DNA from: Miltoncostaea sp963762825
Lineage (GTDB): Bacteria; Actinomycetota; Thermoleophilia; Miltoncostaeales; Miltoncostaeaceae
DNA length: 64,000 bases
Reading direction: 5' to 3'
Assembly: GCA_963762825.1 (NCBI GenBank)
Contig: CAVXLZ010000002.1
Coordinates: forward strand, 682,001-746,000
Made by a program: the position numbers and the translations under genes
Notes under the pieces: generated by a model
Told to the model about the DNA's origin: nothing
Seen by the model: only the letters and a program-made list of their open reading frames with translations
Database searches by the model: none
Part shown: piece after piece, positions 47,467 to 56,611 of the stretch
How positions within the stretch are numbered: position 1 is the stretch's first letter
Layout: the number at the start of each line of letters is the position of its first letter

Positions 47467-49728
47467 TTGATCGCGGTGGCGGGGATCTACGGGTGCACGG
47501 TCTTGATCTGCCTCATCGTCGGCGTCGTGGCGAACGCGGCCCTCGACCCCGGCGGCCGCTGGCTGACCCTGCGCGCCCTGCCGCTCGGAGCGGCGGGAAG
47601 CATCGCCGTCCTCTACTTCCTGGCCTTCTTCATGTCGACCGCCGTCGCCGTGCCGGTCTTCACGGCGCTCGTGCTGGCCGGCCTGGTGGCTGTGACCGCT
47701 CTACGCGTCCGCGCGGCGCTTCGGGCCGGCACCGAGGCGCCTGCATCGTTGCGCCAGGCCCTGACCCCCGGCATCCCCGACATGATCGTCGCGGTCATCG
47801 GGATCCTCGGCGGCCTGGTCGTGCTGCTGCCGCTCCTGCGCCTCGGCTTCCCCACGACCATCGCCTACTCCAACAACGACGGGTGGGCGTACGTCGGAAA
47901 CATCGACTGGCTCCACCAGAACGCCTACGGGCCGCGCGTCGTCCCCGACATGGAGGAGCCGACGAGCTTCTCGCCCTTCTCCCAGCTGCGCGACGGCTTC
48001 GGCGTGGGGTTCGAGCTTCTGGCCTCGACCACAATGGTCCTGCTGCGCCGCAGCCCGTTCGAGATGGTCAACGCGGTCTCGGCCGTCGGGGTTCCGATCG
48101 CGGTCGCCGGATGGGCGAGCCTCTGGCGCTCGGCCACGGGCCGCCTGGAGGCGCCGCATGCGCTCGTCGTCGGCCTCGGGGCGCTCAGCCCGGTCTTCAT
48201 CCTGCCGTACACCGAGAACTACACTCCGCAGTTCGTCTCCCTGAGCTTCATGCCGTTCGCGATGGCCGCGTTCGTCCACTACGCCCGGCGGCCGTCGGTG
48301 GTGCGAGCGATCCCCGCCGCCCTGGGCTCGGCCGCCGTCCTCGGCACCTATCCGCCGCTGGCGCCGTGGCTCGCCCCGCCGCTGATCCTCGGGGCGTTCA
48401 TCGGCGCCGGATGGCCGTCCACCCGGGCGGGTTGGAGCGACCTCCGGGCGTACGTGCCGCGCCTGCGCCGGGCGGCGCTCGTGCTGGCCGGCTTCGGGCT
48501 GACGCTCCTAGTGGTCGCACCGATCCCCCTGCGGCACACCCTGCGGTGGTTCACCGCCCATTCCGCTTCGGCCGGCGTGCCCTTCCCGCGCTTCGCAGAC
48601 CGCGCGTACGTGATCTTCGGCTCCGGCCTGAACACCCCCTTCGGGTACATCACCGGGGCGTCTCTGTCGTGGTCGGTGATCGCGCTGGCGCTGGTCGTGG
48701 TGCCGATCCTCTTCGCCGGGCTGCTGCTGCCGCTGGTGCGCCCGGAACGGGGCATGCGGGCGCTCTTGCCGGTCACGGCGGGAATCACGGTCGCAACCGT
48801 CGCCGGGTTCGTCGCCTTCCGCCTCAGCGATCCGTTGGGATACGGCCTCTACAAGTCGCTCATCACCGGATGCTCCCTGGGTGCGGGGCTGGCCATCCTC
48901 GGGCTGCTTCCCCGTGACGGCGCGCGCCTCGCGCCCCCCCGGCTGATGGCGGTGGGCGTCCTCGTCGCCGCCTGGCTCCCGGTCTCGGCGCAGCTCGTGC
49001 AGCAGATGGAGACAACGACCACGGGTTTCCGCGCGGCCGACGTCGAGCTCGGCCGCGCCCTCGCCGACCTCCCGGACGACGCGATCGTCCTCGTGGAGGG
49101 CGCGGCCGAGGAGCCGGGCTCGTTCCAGGTGCGGATGATGGCCTCCTACTTCGGCGCCGACTTCGCGGGCCTGCGGCTGGAGGGGCTCGGCTCCACCGCC
49201 TCGTACATCACTCCAGGCGGGCCCCCTCAATGGCGGCCCGACCGGGCATGGGACTACGTGGTCACGATCCGCGACACCTCGCTGCCGTTCCGCAACGCCC
49301 GACGCCTGGTCTGGTCGAACGGCACCTACTGGATCTGGAAGGCGGCTGCGGGGGTGGAGGTGACCCCCTTCAGCCCGACCTGGTACGGCCAGGAGACCGA
49401 CCCGGAGGGGACCTTCCAATGGACCGCCGGCAACGTCCAGATGGTGCTCTCCAACCCTTCGGCCAAGCCCCGACGGGTCGTGCTGCGGTTCACGGCGACG
49501 AGCTACGCCCAGGCGCGGTCGCTGACGGTGGCCGAGGACGGCGATCCCGGGCGCACGATCAGGCTGCCGGGCAGCACCCGCACGCGGGTCGCCCTCCCGG
49601 TGACGGTGGCCGCCGATGCGACGGCCTTCGTCACACTCACGTCCGATCCGGGCCAGGCCCCGGCCCCGGCTCCGGACGCGCGCCAGCTGTCGCTGCGACT
49701 GCAGGAGATCTCCGCCCTTGGGCGATGA
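47467..49728 (+). CDS. Large polytopic membrane protein (GT-C-like), unknown
   Basis: A 753-residue membrane protein; the start is TTG 47467, or GTG 47476. About 12 hydrophobic segments occupy residues 1-540. The first long loop holds SNNDGWAYVGNIDWLHQ, and the C-terminal about 200 residues form a soluble beta-rich domain, the same overall plan as the preceding two genes. The three look like a diverged set arranged in tandem. It ends 57 bases before the Wzm permease. Confidence 0.65.
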   Translation: MIAVAGIYGCTVLICLIVGVVANAALDPGGRWLTLRALPLGAAGSIAVLYFLAFFMSTAVAVPVFTALVLAGLVAVTALRVRAALRAGTEAPASLRQALTPGIPDMIVAVIGILGGLVVLLPLLRLGFPTTIAYSNNDGWAYVGNIDWLHQNAYGPRVVPDMEEPTSFSPFSQLRDGFGVGFELLASTTMVLLRRSPFEMVNAVSAVGVPIAVAGWASLWRSATGRLEAPHALVVGLGALSPVFILPYTENYTPQFVSLSFMPFAMAAFVHYARRPSVVRAIPAALGSAAVLGTYPPLAPWLAPPLILGAFIGAGWPSTRAGWSDLRAYVPRLRRAALVLAGFGLTLLVVAPIPLRHTLRWFTAHSASAGVPFPRFADRAYVIFGSGLNTPFGYITGASLSWSVIALALVVVPILFAGLLLPLVRPERGMRALLPVTAGITVATVAGFVAFRLSDPLGYGLYKSLITGCSLGAGLAILGLLPRDGARLAPPRLMAVGVLVAAWLPVSAQLVQQMETTTTGFRAADVELGRALADLPDDAIVLVEGAAEEPGSFQVRMMASYFGADFAGLRLEGLGSTASYITPGGPPQWRPDRAWDYVVTIRDTSLPFRNARRLVWSNGTYWIWKAAAGVEVTPFSPTWYGQETDPEGTFQWTAGNVQMVLSNPSAKPRRVVLRFTATSYAQARSLTVAEDGDPGRTIRLPGSTRTRVALPVTVAADATAFVTLTSDPGQAPAPAPDARQLSLRLQEISALGR

Positions 49729-49785
49729 GATCGACCCGGCTCGGCGCCTCGCGATCGGCGCGGCGACCGGCCTAGACTCTCGCAG

Positions 49786-50571
49786 ATGATCCTCGCCGCC
49801 TCCCGGTACGCGCCGCTCTTCCGCAACCTCGTGCGGCGGGAGGTCCGCCAGCGCTACAAGGGCTCCGCGCTGGGCCTCGCCTGGACCCTGATCACGCCCG
49901 CGGTGATGGTCGGGGCCTACTCGGTCGTCTTCAAGTTCCTGCTGCGGATCGACATCCCCTACTACGCGCTCTTCCTGTTCGTCGGGCTGACGGTCTGGAC
50001 GTTCTTCCTCGGGGGCGCGCAGCTGGCCTCCGGCAGCCTGGTGGCCAACGCCGGCCTCGTCACCAAGGTCCGCTTCCCGCGGCAGATCGTCCCGCTCGCC
50101 TCGATGACCGCCAACGCGTTCACCGCCGGCGCGATGCTCGCCATCGCCCTGCCCCTCTGCATGATCTTCACCGAGGGCGGCCGCTGGCCGCTGCTCGCGC
50201 TGCCAGGGCTGGTGTTGCTGCTCGCCGCCGCGACGGTGGGCTTCGGCCTGCTGCTCTCGTCGCTCAACGTCTACTTCCGCGACGTCGAGCACATCCTCGC
50301 CGCGATCTCACTCCCCTGGATCTTCCTCAGCCCGGTCTTCTACAGCTTCGACCGCGTCCCGCCGCTGCGCGATCACCCGTGGGCGGAGAATCTTCTGCAC
50401 TACGGCAACCCGATCGCCCCCTTCATCATCGCGATCCAGGACGCGCTGTTCTGGGGCCGCTGGCCGGCGTTGGTCGACGTCCTGTACAGCGTGGGCGCGG
50501 CGGCGGCGATCCTCGCGATCGGCTGGACGGTGTTCCGGCGCCTGGAGCGGGAGATGGCGGTGGAGCTCTGA
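49786..50571 (+). CDS. wzm: Polysaccharide ABC exporter permease (Wzm-type)
   Basis: A 261-residue ABC-2 family permease with six membrane segments. The N-terminal FRNLVRREVRQRYKGSALGL motif and the late VYFRDVEHILAAISLPWIF motif are typical of Wzm/TagG. It exports completed, lipid-linked polysaccharide. It overlaps its ATPase gene by one base (TGATG), so the pair should be made in balance. Confidence 0.93.
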   Translation: MILAASRYAPLFRNLVRREVRQRYKGSALGLAWTLITPAVMVGAYSVVFKFLLRIDIPYYALFLFVGLTVWTFFLGGAQLASGSLVANAGLVTKVRFPRQIVPLASMTANAFTAGAMLAIALPLCMIFTEGGRWPLLALPGLVLLLAAATVGFGLLLSSLNVYFRDVEHILAAISLPWIFLSPVFYSFDRVPPLRDHPWAENLLHYGNPIAPFIIAIQDALFWGRWPALVDVLYSVGAAAAILAIGWTVFRRLEREMAVEL

Positions 50572-51857
50572 TGGACGGGGTGGCGCCCGGGCAGATCCGG
50601 TTGCGCGGGGTGTCCCGCAGCTTCCGGATCCTCCACGACCGCAACCTGACGCTGAAGGAGACGGTCCTGCGGCGGCGGCGGACGCACTCCACGGAGCTCT
50701 GGGCCGTGCGGGACGTCGACATGGACGTGCGGCCGGGCGAGTCGGTCGGGCTGATCGGCCAGAACGGCTCCGGCAAGAGCACCCTGCTGAAGATGCTCGC
50801 CGGGATCATCCCCCCGCACGAGGGTACGGTCGAGATCGGCGGCACCGTGGCGTCGATGCTCGAGCTGGGGTCGGGCTTCCACCCCGACTTCACCGGCCGT
50901 GAGAACGTCTACATGAACGCCTCCATCCACGGGCTGTCCGAGGGCGATGTCAACGAGCGCCTCGACCAGATCGTTGCGTTCTCCGAGATCGAGGACTTCA
51001 TCGACATGCCGGTGCGCACCTATTCGAGCGGCATGTCGATGCGGCTCGCCTTCTCGATCGCCTCGCACGTCGAGCCGGACGTGCTGCTGCTCGACGAGGT
51101 GCTGGCGGTCGGCGACGAAGCCTTCCAGCGCAAGTGCTTCGGGCGCATCTTCGAGTTCCGCCGCCGGGGCGGGACGCTCGTCTTCGTCTCGCACGACCCG
51201 GGCGCCGTCGAGCGAGTCTGCGACCGTGCGCTCCTGCTCGCCGGCGGCGTGGTGCTGACCGACGCTCCCACTCAGGCCGCCCTCGCCCTCTACCACCGCC
51301 GCCTTGCGGGCTCGGGCACCGCGGTGGAAGCTGAGGTACCGGATGACGCCGAGCCCGGCGACGAGGACGATCGCCAGTGGGGCAACCGCGAGGTCGTGAT
51401 CACCTCCAGCCGGCTGATCGGCGTCGACGGCCCGAGCGACCGCTTCGTGTGCGGGGATCCCCTCACGATCGAGATGGAGGTCTCGTCGCGTCGTCCCGTG
51501 GAGACGCCCATCTTCGGGATCGGCATCCACTCGGTGGACGGAGTGCTCTTCTACGGCACCAACACGCGACTCGACCAGCTCGACATCCGCGGCCTCGACG
51601 GCACGGCGACCGTGCGCTTCACGATCCCCGCCCTCCCGCTCCACGACGGCCGCTTCACCGTGCAGATGGCCGTGGTCTCGCACGACGAGAGCACCGTCTA
51701 CCACTGGCTCGACCGCTGGTTGGAGTTCAGCGTCTTCGCCCGCGGCACGGGCATCGGCCCGGTGGACATGAGCGGAGCCTGGGACATCAGCGCGGCCGGC
51801 CCGAGCACCTCGGCGAGCGGTGCGCTCCCCGCCGGATTGCACGAGGACGAGCTGTAG
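50571..51857 (+). CDS. wzt: Polysaccharide ABC exporter ATPase with C-terminal carbohydrate-binding domain (Wzt-type)
   Basis: A 428-residue ATPase. The nucleotide domain has Walker A GQNGSGKST (residues 63-71), signature TYSSGMSMRLAFS, Walker B DVLLLDEVLAVGD and the H-loop FVSHD. From about residue 270 a beta-sandwich C-terminal domain follows (GDPLTIEMEVSSRRPVE, ALPLHDGRFTVQMAV), the Wzt-C domain that recognises the modified end of the polysaccharide. This makes end-capping by a nearby methyltransferase likely. Confidence 0.94.
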   Translation: MDGVAPGQIRLRGVSRSFRILHDRNLTLKETVLRRRRTHSTELWAVRDVDMDVRPGESVGLIGQNGSGKSTLLKMLAGIIPPHEGTVEIGGTVASMLELGSGFHPDFTGRENVYMNASIHGLSEGDVNERLDQIVAFSEIEDFIDMPVRTYSSGMSMRLAFSIASHVEPDVLLLDEVLAVGDEAFQRKCFGRIFEFRRRGGTLVFVSHDPGAVERVCDRALLLAGGVVLTDAPTQAALALYHRRLAGSGTAVEAEVPDDAEPGDEDDRQWGNREVVITSSRLIGVDGPSDRFVCGDPLTIEMEVSSRRPVETPIFGIGIHSVDGVLFYGTNTRLDQLDIRGLDGTATVRFTIPALPLHDGRFTVQMAVVSHDESTVYHWLDRWLEFSVFARGTGIGPVDMSGAWDISAAGPSTSASGALPAGLHEDEL

Positions 51858-51867
51858 GCTGCGGGCG

Positions 51868-52476
51868 ATGACGACCCCGGAATCGCACGGTTCGGCCGCG
51901 GATCCGCCCTCCCCGGGCGAGCCTCGCGAGCCGCAGGACGTACTGGACGTGGACGCCCTGATGAGTGACCTGCGCGGCCGGGTGGCCGAGAAGAAGGCCC
52001 GCGGCCTCTACGGCGTCAACGCCCTGCTCGACGAGGGCGGCTCGGGCACCGAGCCGTTCAGCCTCGAGGACCTGGAGCGCCTGCGCGCGCTCAGCGTGCT
52101 GGAGTACGACGTCGAGGTGGGACCCTCGTCCAAGTCGGTCCCGGTGCTGGGCGGCCTCGTCACCCAGGCCAAGCGGCAACTCGTGCGGGGAGTGAGCCAA
52201 CCCGGCTACAGCCTCGCGGCGCAGATAAACGCGTACCACGGAGCTCTGCTCGCGTACCTCACCCGGCTTGCACGCGAGATCACCGCGCTCGGCACGCGCG
52301 TGGACGAGGCGGCGTCGGCGGCCGCGCGGACCGCCGACGCGGTACGCGAGGCCGAGATCGAGCGGCAGCGCGACGTGGGGCAGCTCGAGGGGCGCGTCGA
52401 GGAGCTGGCCGCTCTGCTGGCCACCGCGGAGGAGCGGATCTCCCGGCTCGAGGCGGGCGGCGACGCCCCGGCCTGA
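51868..52476 (+). CDS. Coiled-coil protein next to Wzt and paired with a GT4
   Basis: A 202-residue protein without a catalytic motif. An N-terminal region carries the LMSDLRGRVAEKKARGLYGV and PFSLEDLERLRALSVLEYD elements often fused to methyltransferases or glycosyltransferases in actinobacterial glycan clusters. A basic amphipathic stretch follows (VTQAKRQLVRGVSQPGYSLA), then a long coiled coil (about residues 125-198, VDEAASAAARTADAVREAE). The next gene is a GT4 of the same trio as 19101. I infer a scaffold or spacer for the glycan-building complex. If one base in the CCCCGG run near 52470 is an insertion error, this gene and the GT4 would be one polypeptide. Confidence 0.72.
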   Translation: MTTPESHGSAADPPSPGEPREPQDVLDVDALMSDLRGRVAEKKARGLYGVNALLDEGGSGTEPFSLEDLERLRALSVLEYDVEVGPSSKSVPVLGGLVTQAKRQLVRGVSQPGYSLAAQINAYHGALLAYLTRLAREITALGTRVDEAASAAARTADAVREAEIERQRDVGQLEGRVEELAALLATAEERISRLEAGGDAPA

Positions 52477-52495
52477 CGCGCGGGTCTCGTTCGTC

Positions 52496-53650
52496 GTGCC
52501 GCGGTACGGGCGCGAGGTCGTCGGCGGTGCCGAGACCCTCTGCCGGCTCCTGGCCGAGAACCTGGCGGCCGAGGGGGCCGACGTCGAGGTGCTCACGACC
52601 TGCGCGATCGATCACTTCACCTGGGCCGACCACCACCCGGAGGGCGCGCGGCGGGAGGGAGGCGTGCCGGTGCACCGGTTCCGCACCAACCCGGCGCGCG
52701 ACGCGGAGCTCTTCTGGCACCATCACACGGCGATCGCGCTCGGAGGGCGCGTCTCCTACGCGGATCAGCTCGAGTGGATGGCGCAGTCGGTCTGGTCCGA
52801 AGGCCTCCAGCGCGCGCTCGCCGAACGACGGGACCGATGGCTGGTGGCAATCCCCTACCTCTTCGGCACCGCTTTCTGGACCGCCGCCGCGCACCCGTCG
52901 CGCACCGCACTGATTCCCTGTGTCCACGACGAGCCGCACGCTCACCTGGGGATCGTGCGCGATGCGCTGACCGGCGTCGCGGGCTGCATGGCGAACTCCG
53001 GGGGCGAGCGCGAGCTGCTGTCGGCGATCGCCCCCGCGGCCGCCGTGCGGGTCGTCGGCGTGGGCTACGAGCCCGAACCGGTGCCCACCGCCGAGCAGGT
53101 CGCCGCGTTCTGCCGCCGCCATGGTGCCGAACCGGGATACCTCCTCTACGCGGGCAGACGAGAGGAGGGCAAGGGGGTCCCCCTGCTGTTCGAGCGCTAC
53201 GCGCGCTATCGCGAGAGCCGCCCGGGCTCGCCCCCTCTGGCGCTGATGGGCTCGGGCGATCTGCCGGTGCCCCGTGAGATCGCCTCACACGTCGTCGACC
53301 TCGGCTTCGTGCCCGGCGAGGAGCGAGCCGCGGCCTACGCGGGAGCGTCGGTGTTGATGCACCCATCCAGGCTGGAGAGCTTCGGCATGGTGTTGCTGGA
53401 GGCGTGGATCGCCGGGACCCCGGCACTGGTGAACGGTGGCTCGCCGGTGCTCGTGAGCCACTGCCGCGAGAGCGGCGGTGGACTCTGGTTCGACGACGCC
53501 GACGGGTTCGACGCCGCGCTCGACCTGCTGCTGGCCGACCCCGGCTTGCGGGAGAGGATGGCCCGGGCCGGCTCGGCCTACGCCCTTGGCGAGTACTCCT
53601 GGGGGGAGGTGCGCCGGCGATTCACCGACGCCCTCGCGGCCTGGTCGTGA
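52496..53650 (+). CDS. GT4 glycosyltransferase, N-terminus uncertain
   Basis: A 384-residue GT-B protein if started at GTG 52496. The sequence VSFVVPRYGREVVGGAETLC reaches further upstream in an open frame without a start codon, so the first strand would be lost with this start. Either the gene is fused to the upstream coiled-coil gene after a base correction, or it uses an unusual start. Donor motifs YLLYAGRREEGKGVPLLFE and HPSRLESFGMVLLEAWIAG are intact. A paralogue of 19101 and 55430. Confidence 0.8.
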   Translation: MPRYGREVVGGAETLCRLLAENLAAEGADVEVLTTCAIDHFTWADHHPEGARREGGVPVHRFRTNPARDAELFWHHHTAIALGGRVSYADQLEWMAQSVWSEGLQRALAERRDRWLVAIPYLFGTAFWTAAAHPSRTALIPCVHDEPHAHLGIVRDALTGVAGCMANSGGERELLSAIAPAAAVRVVGVGYEPEPVPTAEQVAAFCRRHGAEPGYLLYAGRREEGKGVPLLFERYARYRESRPGSPPLALMGSGDLPVPREIASHVVDLGFVPGEERAAAYAGASVLMHPSRLESFGMVLLEAWIAGTPALVNGGSPVLVSHCRESGGGLWFDDADGFDAALDLLLADPGLRERMARAGSAYALGEYSWGEVRRRFTDALAAWS

Positions 53651-54705
53651 CTGGAGGCGTCCACCAGGTCTGCGCCGGGGCCGTTCCGCGCGATGCCATC
53701 ACGCATCACCTGATCGAATCACGCCGCGTCATCCGCGCCATGGGCCTGCGCTCGGAGATCTTCTGCGAGGACGGACACGTGGCCCCCGAGCTCACGGGAG
53801 AGGTCCACGGGGCATCCCGCTGGGACGCACTCACCCGACCGGACGACGCCGCCATCCTCCACTGCTCCATCGGCAGCCCCGCCTTCGGCCACGTGCTCGA
53901 GCGCTGCATGCGGGTTGCGATCCACTACCACAACATCACCCCGGCGGAGCTCCTTTGGGAAGACGCCCCTGCAGTGGCGATGGCGTGCCAGCGCGGACGC
54001 GCCGAGCTCGCCGCGCTCAGCGGCCGGGTCGTGGCCGCGGCGGCGGACTCTCGCTTCAACGCCGGCGAGCTGGCAGCGCTGGGCTTCCCCGAGGCGACGG
54101 TGGTCGGCGTCATGCGCAGGGAGCTGCCCGTCACGGCGGCGGTGGCGCACCGGCCCGGGGGGCCCCTTCGGCTGCTGTTCGTCGGCCGGGGCGTCCCGAA
54201 CAAGGCGCAGCACCACCTGATCGCATCGCTCGCCGCCCTGCGCCAGAGCGGCTCGGACGCACGGCTGAACCTGATCGGCTCGTGGGTGGGCATGGATTCG
54301 TACGCCCGGCGCTGCCAGGGCCTCGCCCGCGATCTGCGCGTCGCCGGCGAGGTGGTCTTCGAGGGCTCCGTCAACGACGCGCGTCTGGCGCGGGCCTACG
54401 CCGAGGCCGACGTCTTCGTGTGCCTGTCCGACCACGAGGGCTACTGCGTCCCCATCGTCGAGGCGATGGCGGCCTCGCTGCCGATCGTCGCGTTCGCGTC
54501 GAGCGCCGTCACAGAGACGGTCGGGCGCGCTGGGCTCGTGCTCGACGAGAAGCCGTCCTCGCTCGTGGCCGAGGCGGTGGTCGCAGCCGCATCCGACCCG
54601 CGCCTGGCGGCGCGGATGGCCGCCGGACGAGCGGAGCGCCTGTCCAGCCTCGGCGCGGAGGCCGTGGCCGAGCGGGTGCGGTCCTTCGTTGGGTCGCTGG
54701 CATGA
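53647..54705 (+). CDS. GT4 glycosyltransferase
   Basis: A 352-residue GT-B protein starting at GTG 53647 with a GTGA overlap to the previous gene. Motifs: VHQVCAGAVPRDAITHHL, IHYHNITPAELLWED, LLFVGRGVPNKAQHHLIASL and SDHEGYCVPIVEAMAAS (the E-x7-E region). It resembles the transferase at 57867 (YHNITP and SRHEGFCAPVVEAM are shared), so these two are a second paralogous pair. Confidence 0.88.
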   Translation: MTGGVHQVCAGAVPRDAITHHLIESRRVIRAMGLRSEIFCEDGHVAPELTGEVHGASRWDALTRPDDAAILHCSIGSPAFGHVLERCMRVAIHYHNITPAELLWEDAPAVAMACQRGRAELAALSGRVVAAAADSRFNAGELAALGFPEATVVGVMRRELPVTAAVAHRPGGPLRLLFVGRGVPNKAQHHLIASLAALRQSGSDARLNLIGSWVGMDSYARRCQGLARDLRVAGEVVFEGSVNDARLARAYAEADVFVCLSDHEGYCVPIVEAMAASLPIVAFASSAVTETVGRAGLVLDEKPSSLVAEAVVAAASDPRLAARMAAGRAERLSSLGAEAVAERVRSFVGSLA

Positions 54706-55433
54706 GGGTGTGTGTGGGGCGCGGGCTGCCTCCGGCGCTGCAGCGCATGGCCGAGCGGGTCGGCGGCGAGGTCGAGGCAATGGGCGGCGGCCTCGGCACG
54801 ATCGCCATCGGTGCCGACGATTCGTTCCTGCCCGGGCCCGACGCCTGCCGCCCGCTGGTGGTGGCACCCGCCTGTGGCCCGGGGGCGCCGACGCCCTGGG
54901 GTGAGGCCCTCGTGCGCGCCGCTGACGCGATCGTGCTGTTCGATCGCCTCGAGGTGCGCGACCTCCGGTCGGCACTCGCCGACCGGCCGGTGGTCGTCGT
55001 GGGCCTGCCCGCCCCCGCACCGCGGGATGCCGGGGCAGGCGTGGATCACGGCAGTGCGGCGGAGGACCTACGGGAGGCCTGGTATCGCCATGAGGGGGGT
55101 GGCTCCGCGGAGGTCGGGGTCGCCTGGGTCGGTGGTCGCGGCCTCGCTCCGCTCGTCGAGGCCCTCGAGGCCTGGGCCGCGGGACGCGCGGTCGTGGCCC
55201 TCCCCGGCGTTCCGCGCCACGACCTGCTGCGCGCGGGGCGGGTGCTCCACGCCTCCTCTCCCCTGGAGGCGGTGGAGGCGACGCGCTTCCTGCTCGGCGC
55301 CCCCGCCCTGGCCGCCGCGCTCGGTGCCCGAGGACGCGAGGTGGCCGCATCCCAGCCGTCACACCGTCAGGTGGCCGTCGCCATGCTCGAGGCCCTGGAG
55401 CTCGGCCGCCAGAGCGTCGGGGAGGCGAGATGA
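54702..55433 (+). CDS. Protein of unknown function within the glycosyltransferase run
   Basis: A 243-residue soluble protein, ATGA-coupled to genes on both sides. It opens MRVCVGRGLPPALQRMAERV and has a strand-helix pattern with LVVAPACGPGAPTPWGEALV, IVLFDRLEVRDLRSALADRP, VVVVGLPAPAPRDAG and, near the C-terminus, VLHASSPLEAVEATRFLLGA. The last part resembles the end of a GT-B donor domain, so it may be a degenerate glycosyltransferase lacking the catalytic half. No motif proves an activity. Confidence 0.6.
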   Translation: MRVCVGRGLPPALQRMAERVGGEVEAMGGGLGTIAIGADDSFLPGPDACRPLVVAPACGPGAPTPWGEALVRAADAIVLFDRLEVRDLRSALADRPVVVVGLPAPAPRDAGAGVDHGSAAEDLREAWYRHEGGGSAEVGVAWVGGRGLAPLVEALEAWAAGRAVVALPGVPRHDLLRAGRVLHASSPLEAVEATRFLLGAPALAAALGARGREVAASQPSHRQVAVAMLEALELGRQSVGEAR

Positions 55434-56611
55434 GCGGCCGTCTCCGGCTCGCCGTGGTGGTACCGCGCTACGGGCCCGACCTCGGCGGGGGCGCGGAGGG
55501 GCTCGCGCGGTGGGCGGCGTGGTGGCTCGCCCACCACCACGACGTGACCGTCGTCACGACGTGCGCGCACGACTACAGGACCTGGGCCGACCACTACCCG
55601 GCCGGCACGTCGGCCGACGGTGACGTCTCGGTGCTCCGGTTCCCCGTCGCCGCCCCGCGCCTTCCCGCACGCTTTGACCGATGGTACGAGGCCGCGCGCC
55701 GGGGGGAGCTCGGGGTGGCCGGTCTGGAGCGCTGGATGCGTGAGCAGGGACCCCACTCGCCGGCGCTGCTCGACCACCTCGATCGCGAGGGCTCCGGCTA
55801 CGATGCCGTCCTGTTCGTCCCGTACCTCTACGCAACGACCTGGGAGGGGCTCCCGTTGGTCGCCGACCGCTCCCTGCTGATCCCCGCGCTGCACGACGAG
55901 CCACCCGCCGCCTTTCCGATAATGGACCGGACATTCCGGCTGGCACGGGGCCTCGCTTTCAGCACTCCTGAGGAGCGCGACTTCTGCCGCGACCGCTTCG
56001 GCGCCCTGAGCGCGCGCACGAGACTGGTGGGTGCCGGTGTGAACCCGGCCCCGGCGGGACTCGCCCAGCCCACAGGCGACGCCTACCTTCTCTACCTGGG
56101 TCGCATCGACCCGTCGAAGGGCTGCGCCGATCTGATCCGCATGCACCGCGCCGCCGTCCGTTCGCAGGGTGTGCCGCGCCTGGTGATGGCGGGCCGGCCG
56201 GCGATGGACCTCCCGCGCGAGCCCTGGCTCGATGTGAGGGGCTTCGTCGAGGAGGACGAGAAGCACGCGCTGCTGGCCGGCGCCGCCGCGCTCGTGCTGC
56301 CGTCTCCCTACGAGAGCCTGTCGGTCGCCGTTCTCGAGGCGTGGAGCCACGGCACGCCGGTGATCGTCAACGGCGCCTCGCCCGTGCTGGTCGGGCAGGT
56401 CCGGCGCGCCTCGGGAGGGCTCTGGTACTCCGACTGGGCCGAGTACGCCGAGTGCGCCGCCCGCCTCGCGGGCGACTCCGACGACGCGCGCCGGCTGGGG
56501 GCGCAGGGGCGCCGCTATGCCCGTGGACGCTTCCGGCCCGAGGCCGTCGGGCGGCGCCTCGAGGAGCTGGTGTGCGAGGTGGCCGCCCCGCGACGGGCGG
56601 CCGTCGCGTGA
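55430..56611 (+). CDS. GT4 glycosyltransferase
   Basis: A 393-residue GT-B protein with N-terminal RLAVVVPRYGPDLGGGAEGL, the trio signature shared with 19101 and 52496. Further shared elements are TTCAHDYRTWADHYPAGTSA and the HDEPPA segment. The donor domain has YLLYLGRIDPSKGCADLIRM and PSPYESLSVAVLEAWSHG. It is GTGA-coupled to the next gene, a coiled-coil methyltransferase. Confidence 0.88.
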   Translation: MSGRLRLAVVVPRYGPDLGGGAEGLARWAAWWLAHHHDVTVVTTCAHDYRTWADHYPAGTSADGDVSVLRFPVAAPRLPARFDRWYEAARRGELGVAGLERWMREQGPHSPALLDHLDREGSGYDAVLFVPYLYATTWEGLPLVADRSLLIPALHDEPPAAFPIMDRTFRLARGLAFSTPEERDFCRDRFGALSARTRLVGAGVNPAPAGLAQPTGDAYLLYLGRIDPSKGCADLIRMHRAAVRSQGVPRLVMAGRPAMDLPREPWLDVRGFVEEDEKHALLAGAAALVLPSPYESLSVAVLEAWSHGTPVIVNGASPVLVGQVRRASGGLWYSDWAEYAECAARLAGDSDDARRLGAQGRRYARGRFRPEAVGRRLEELVCEVAAPRRAAVA

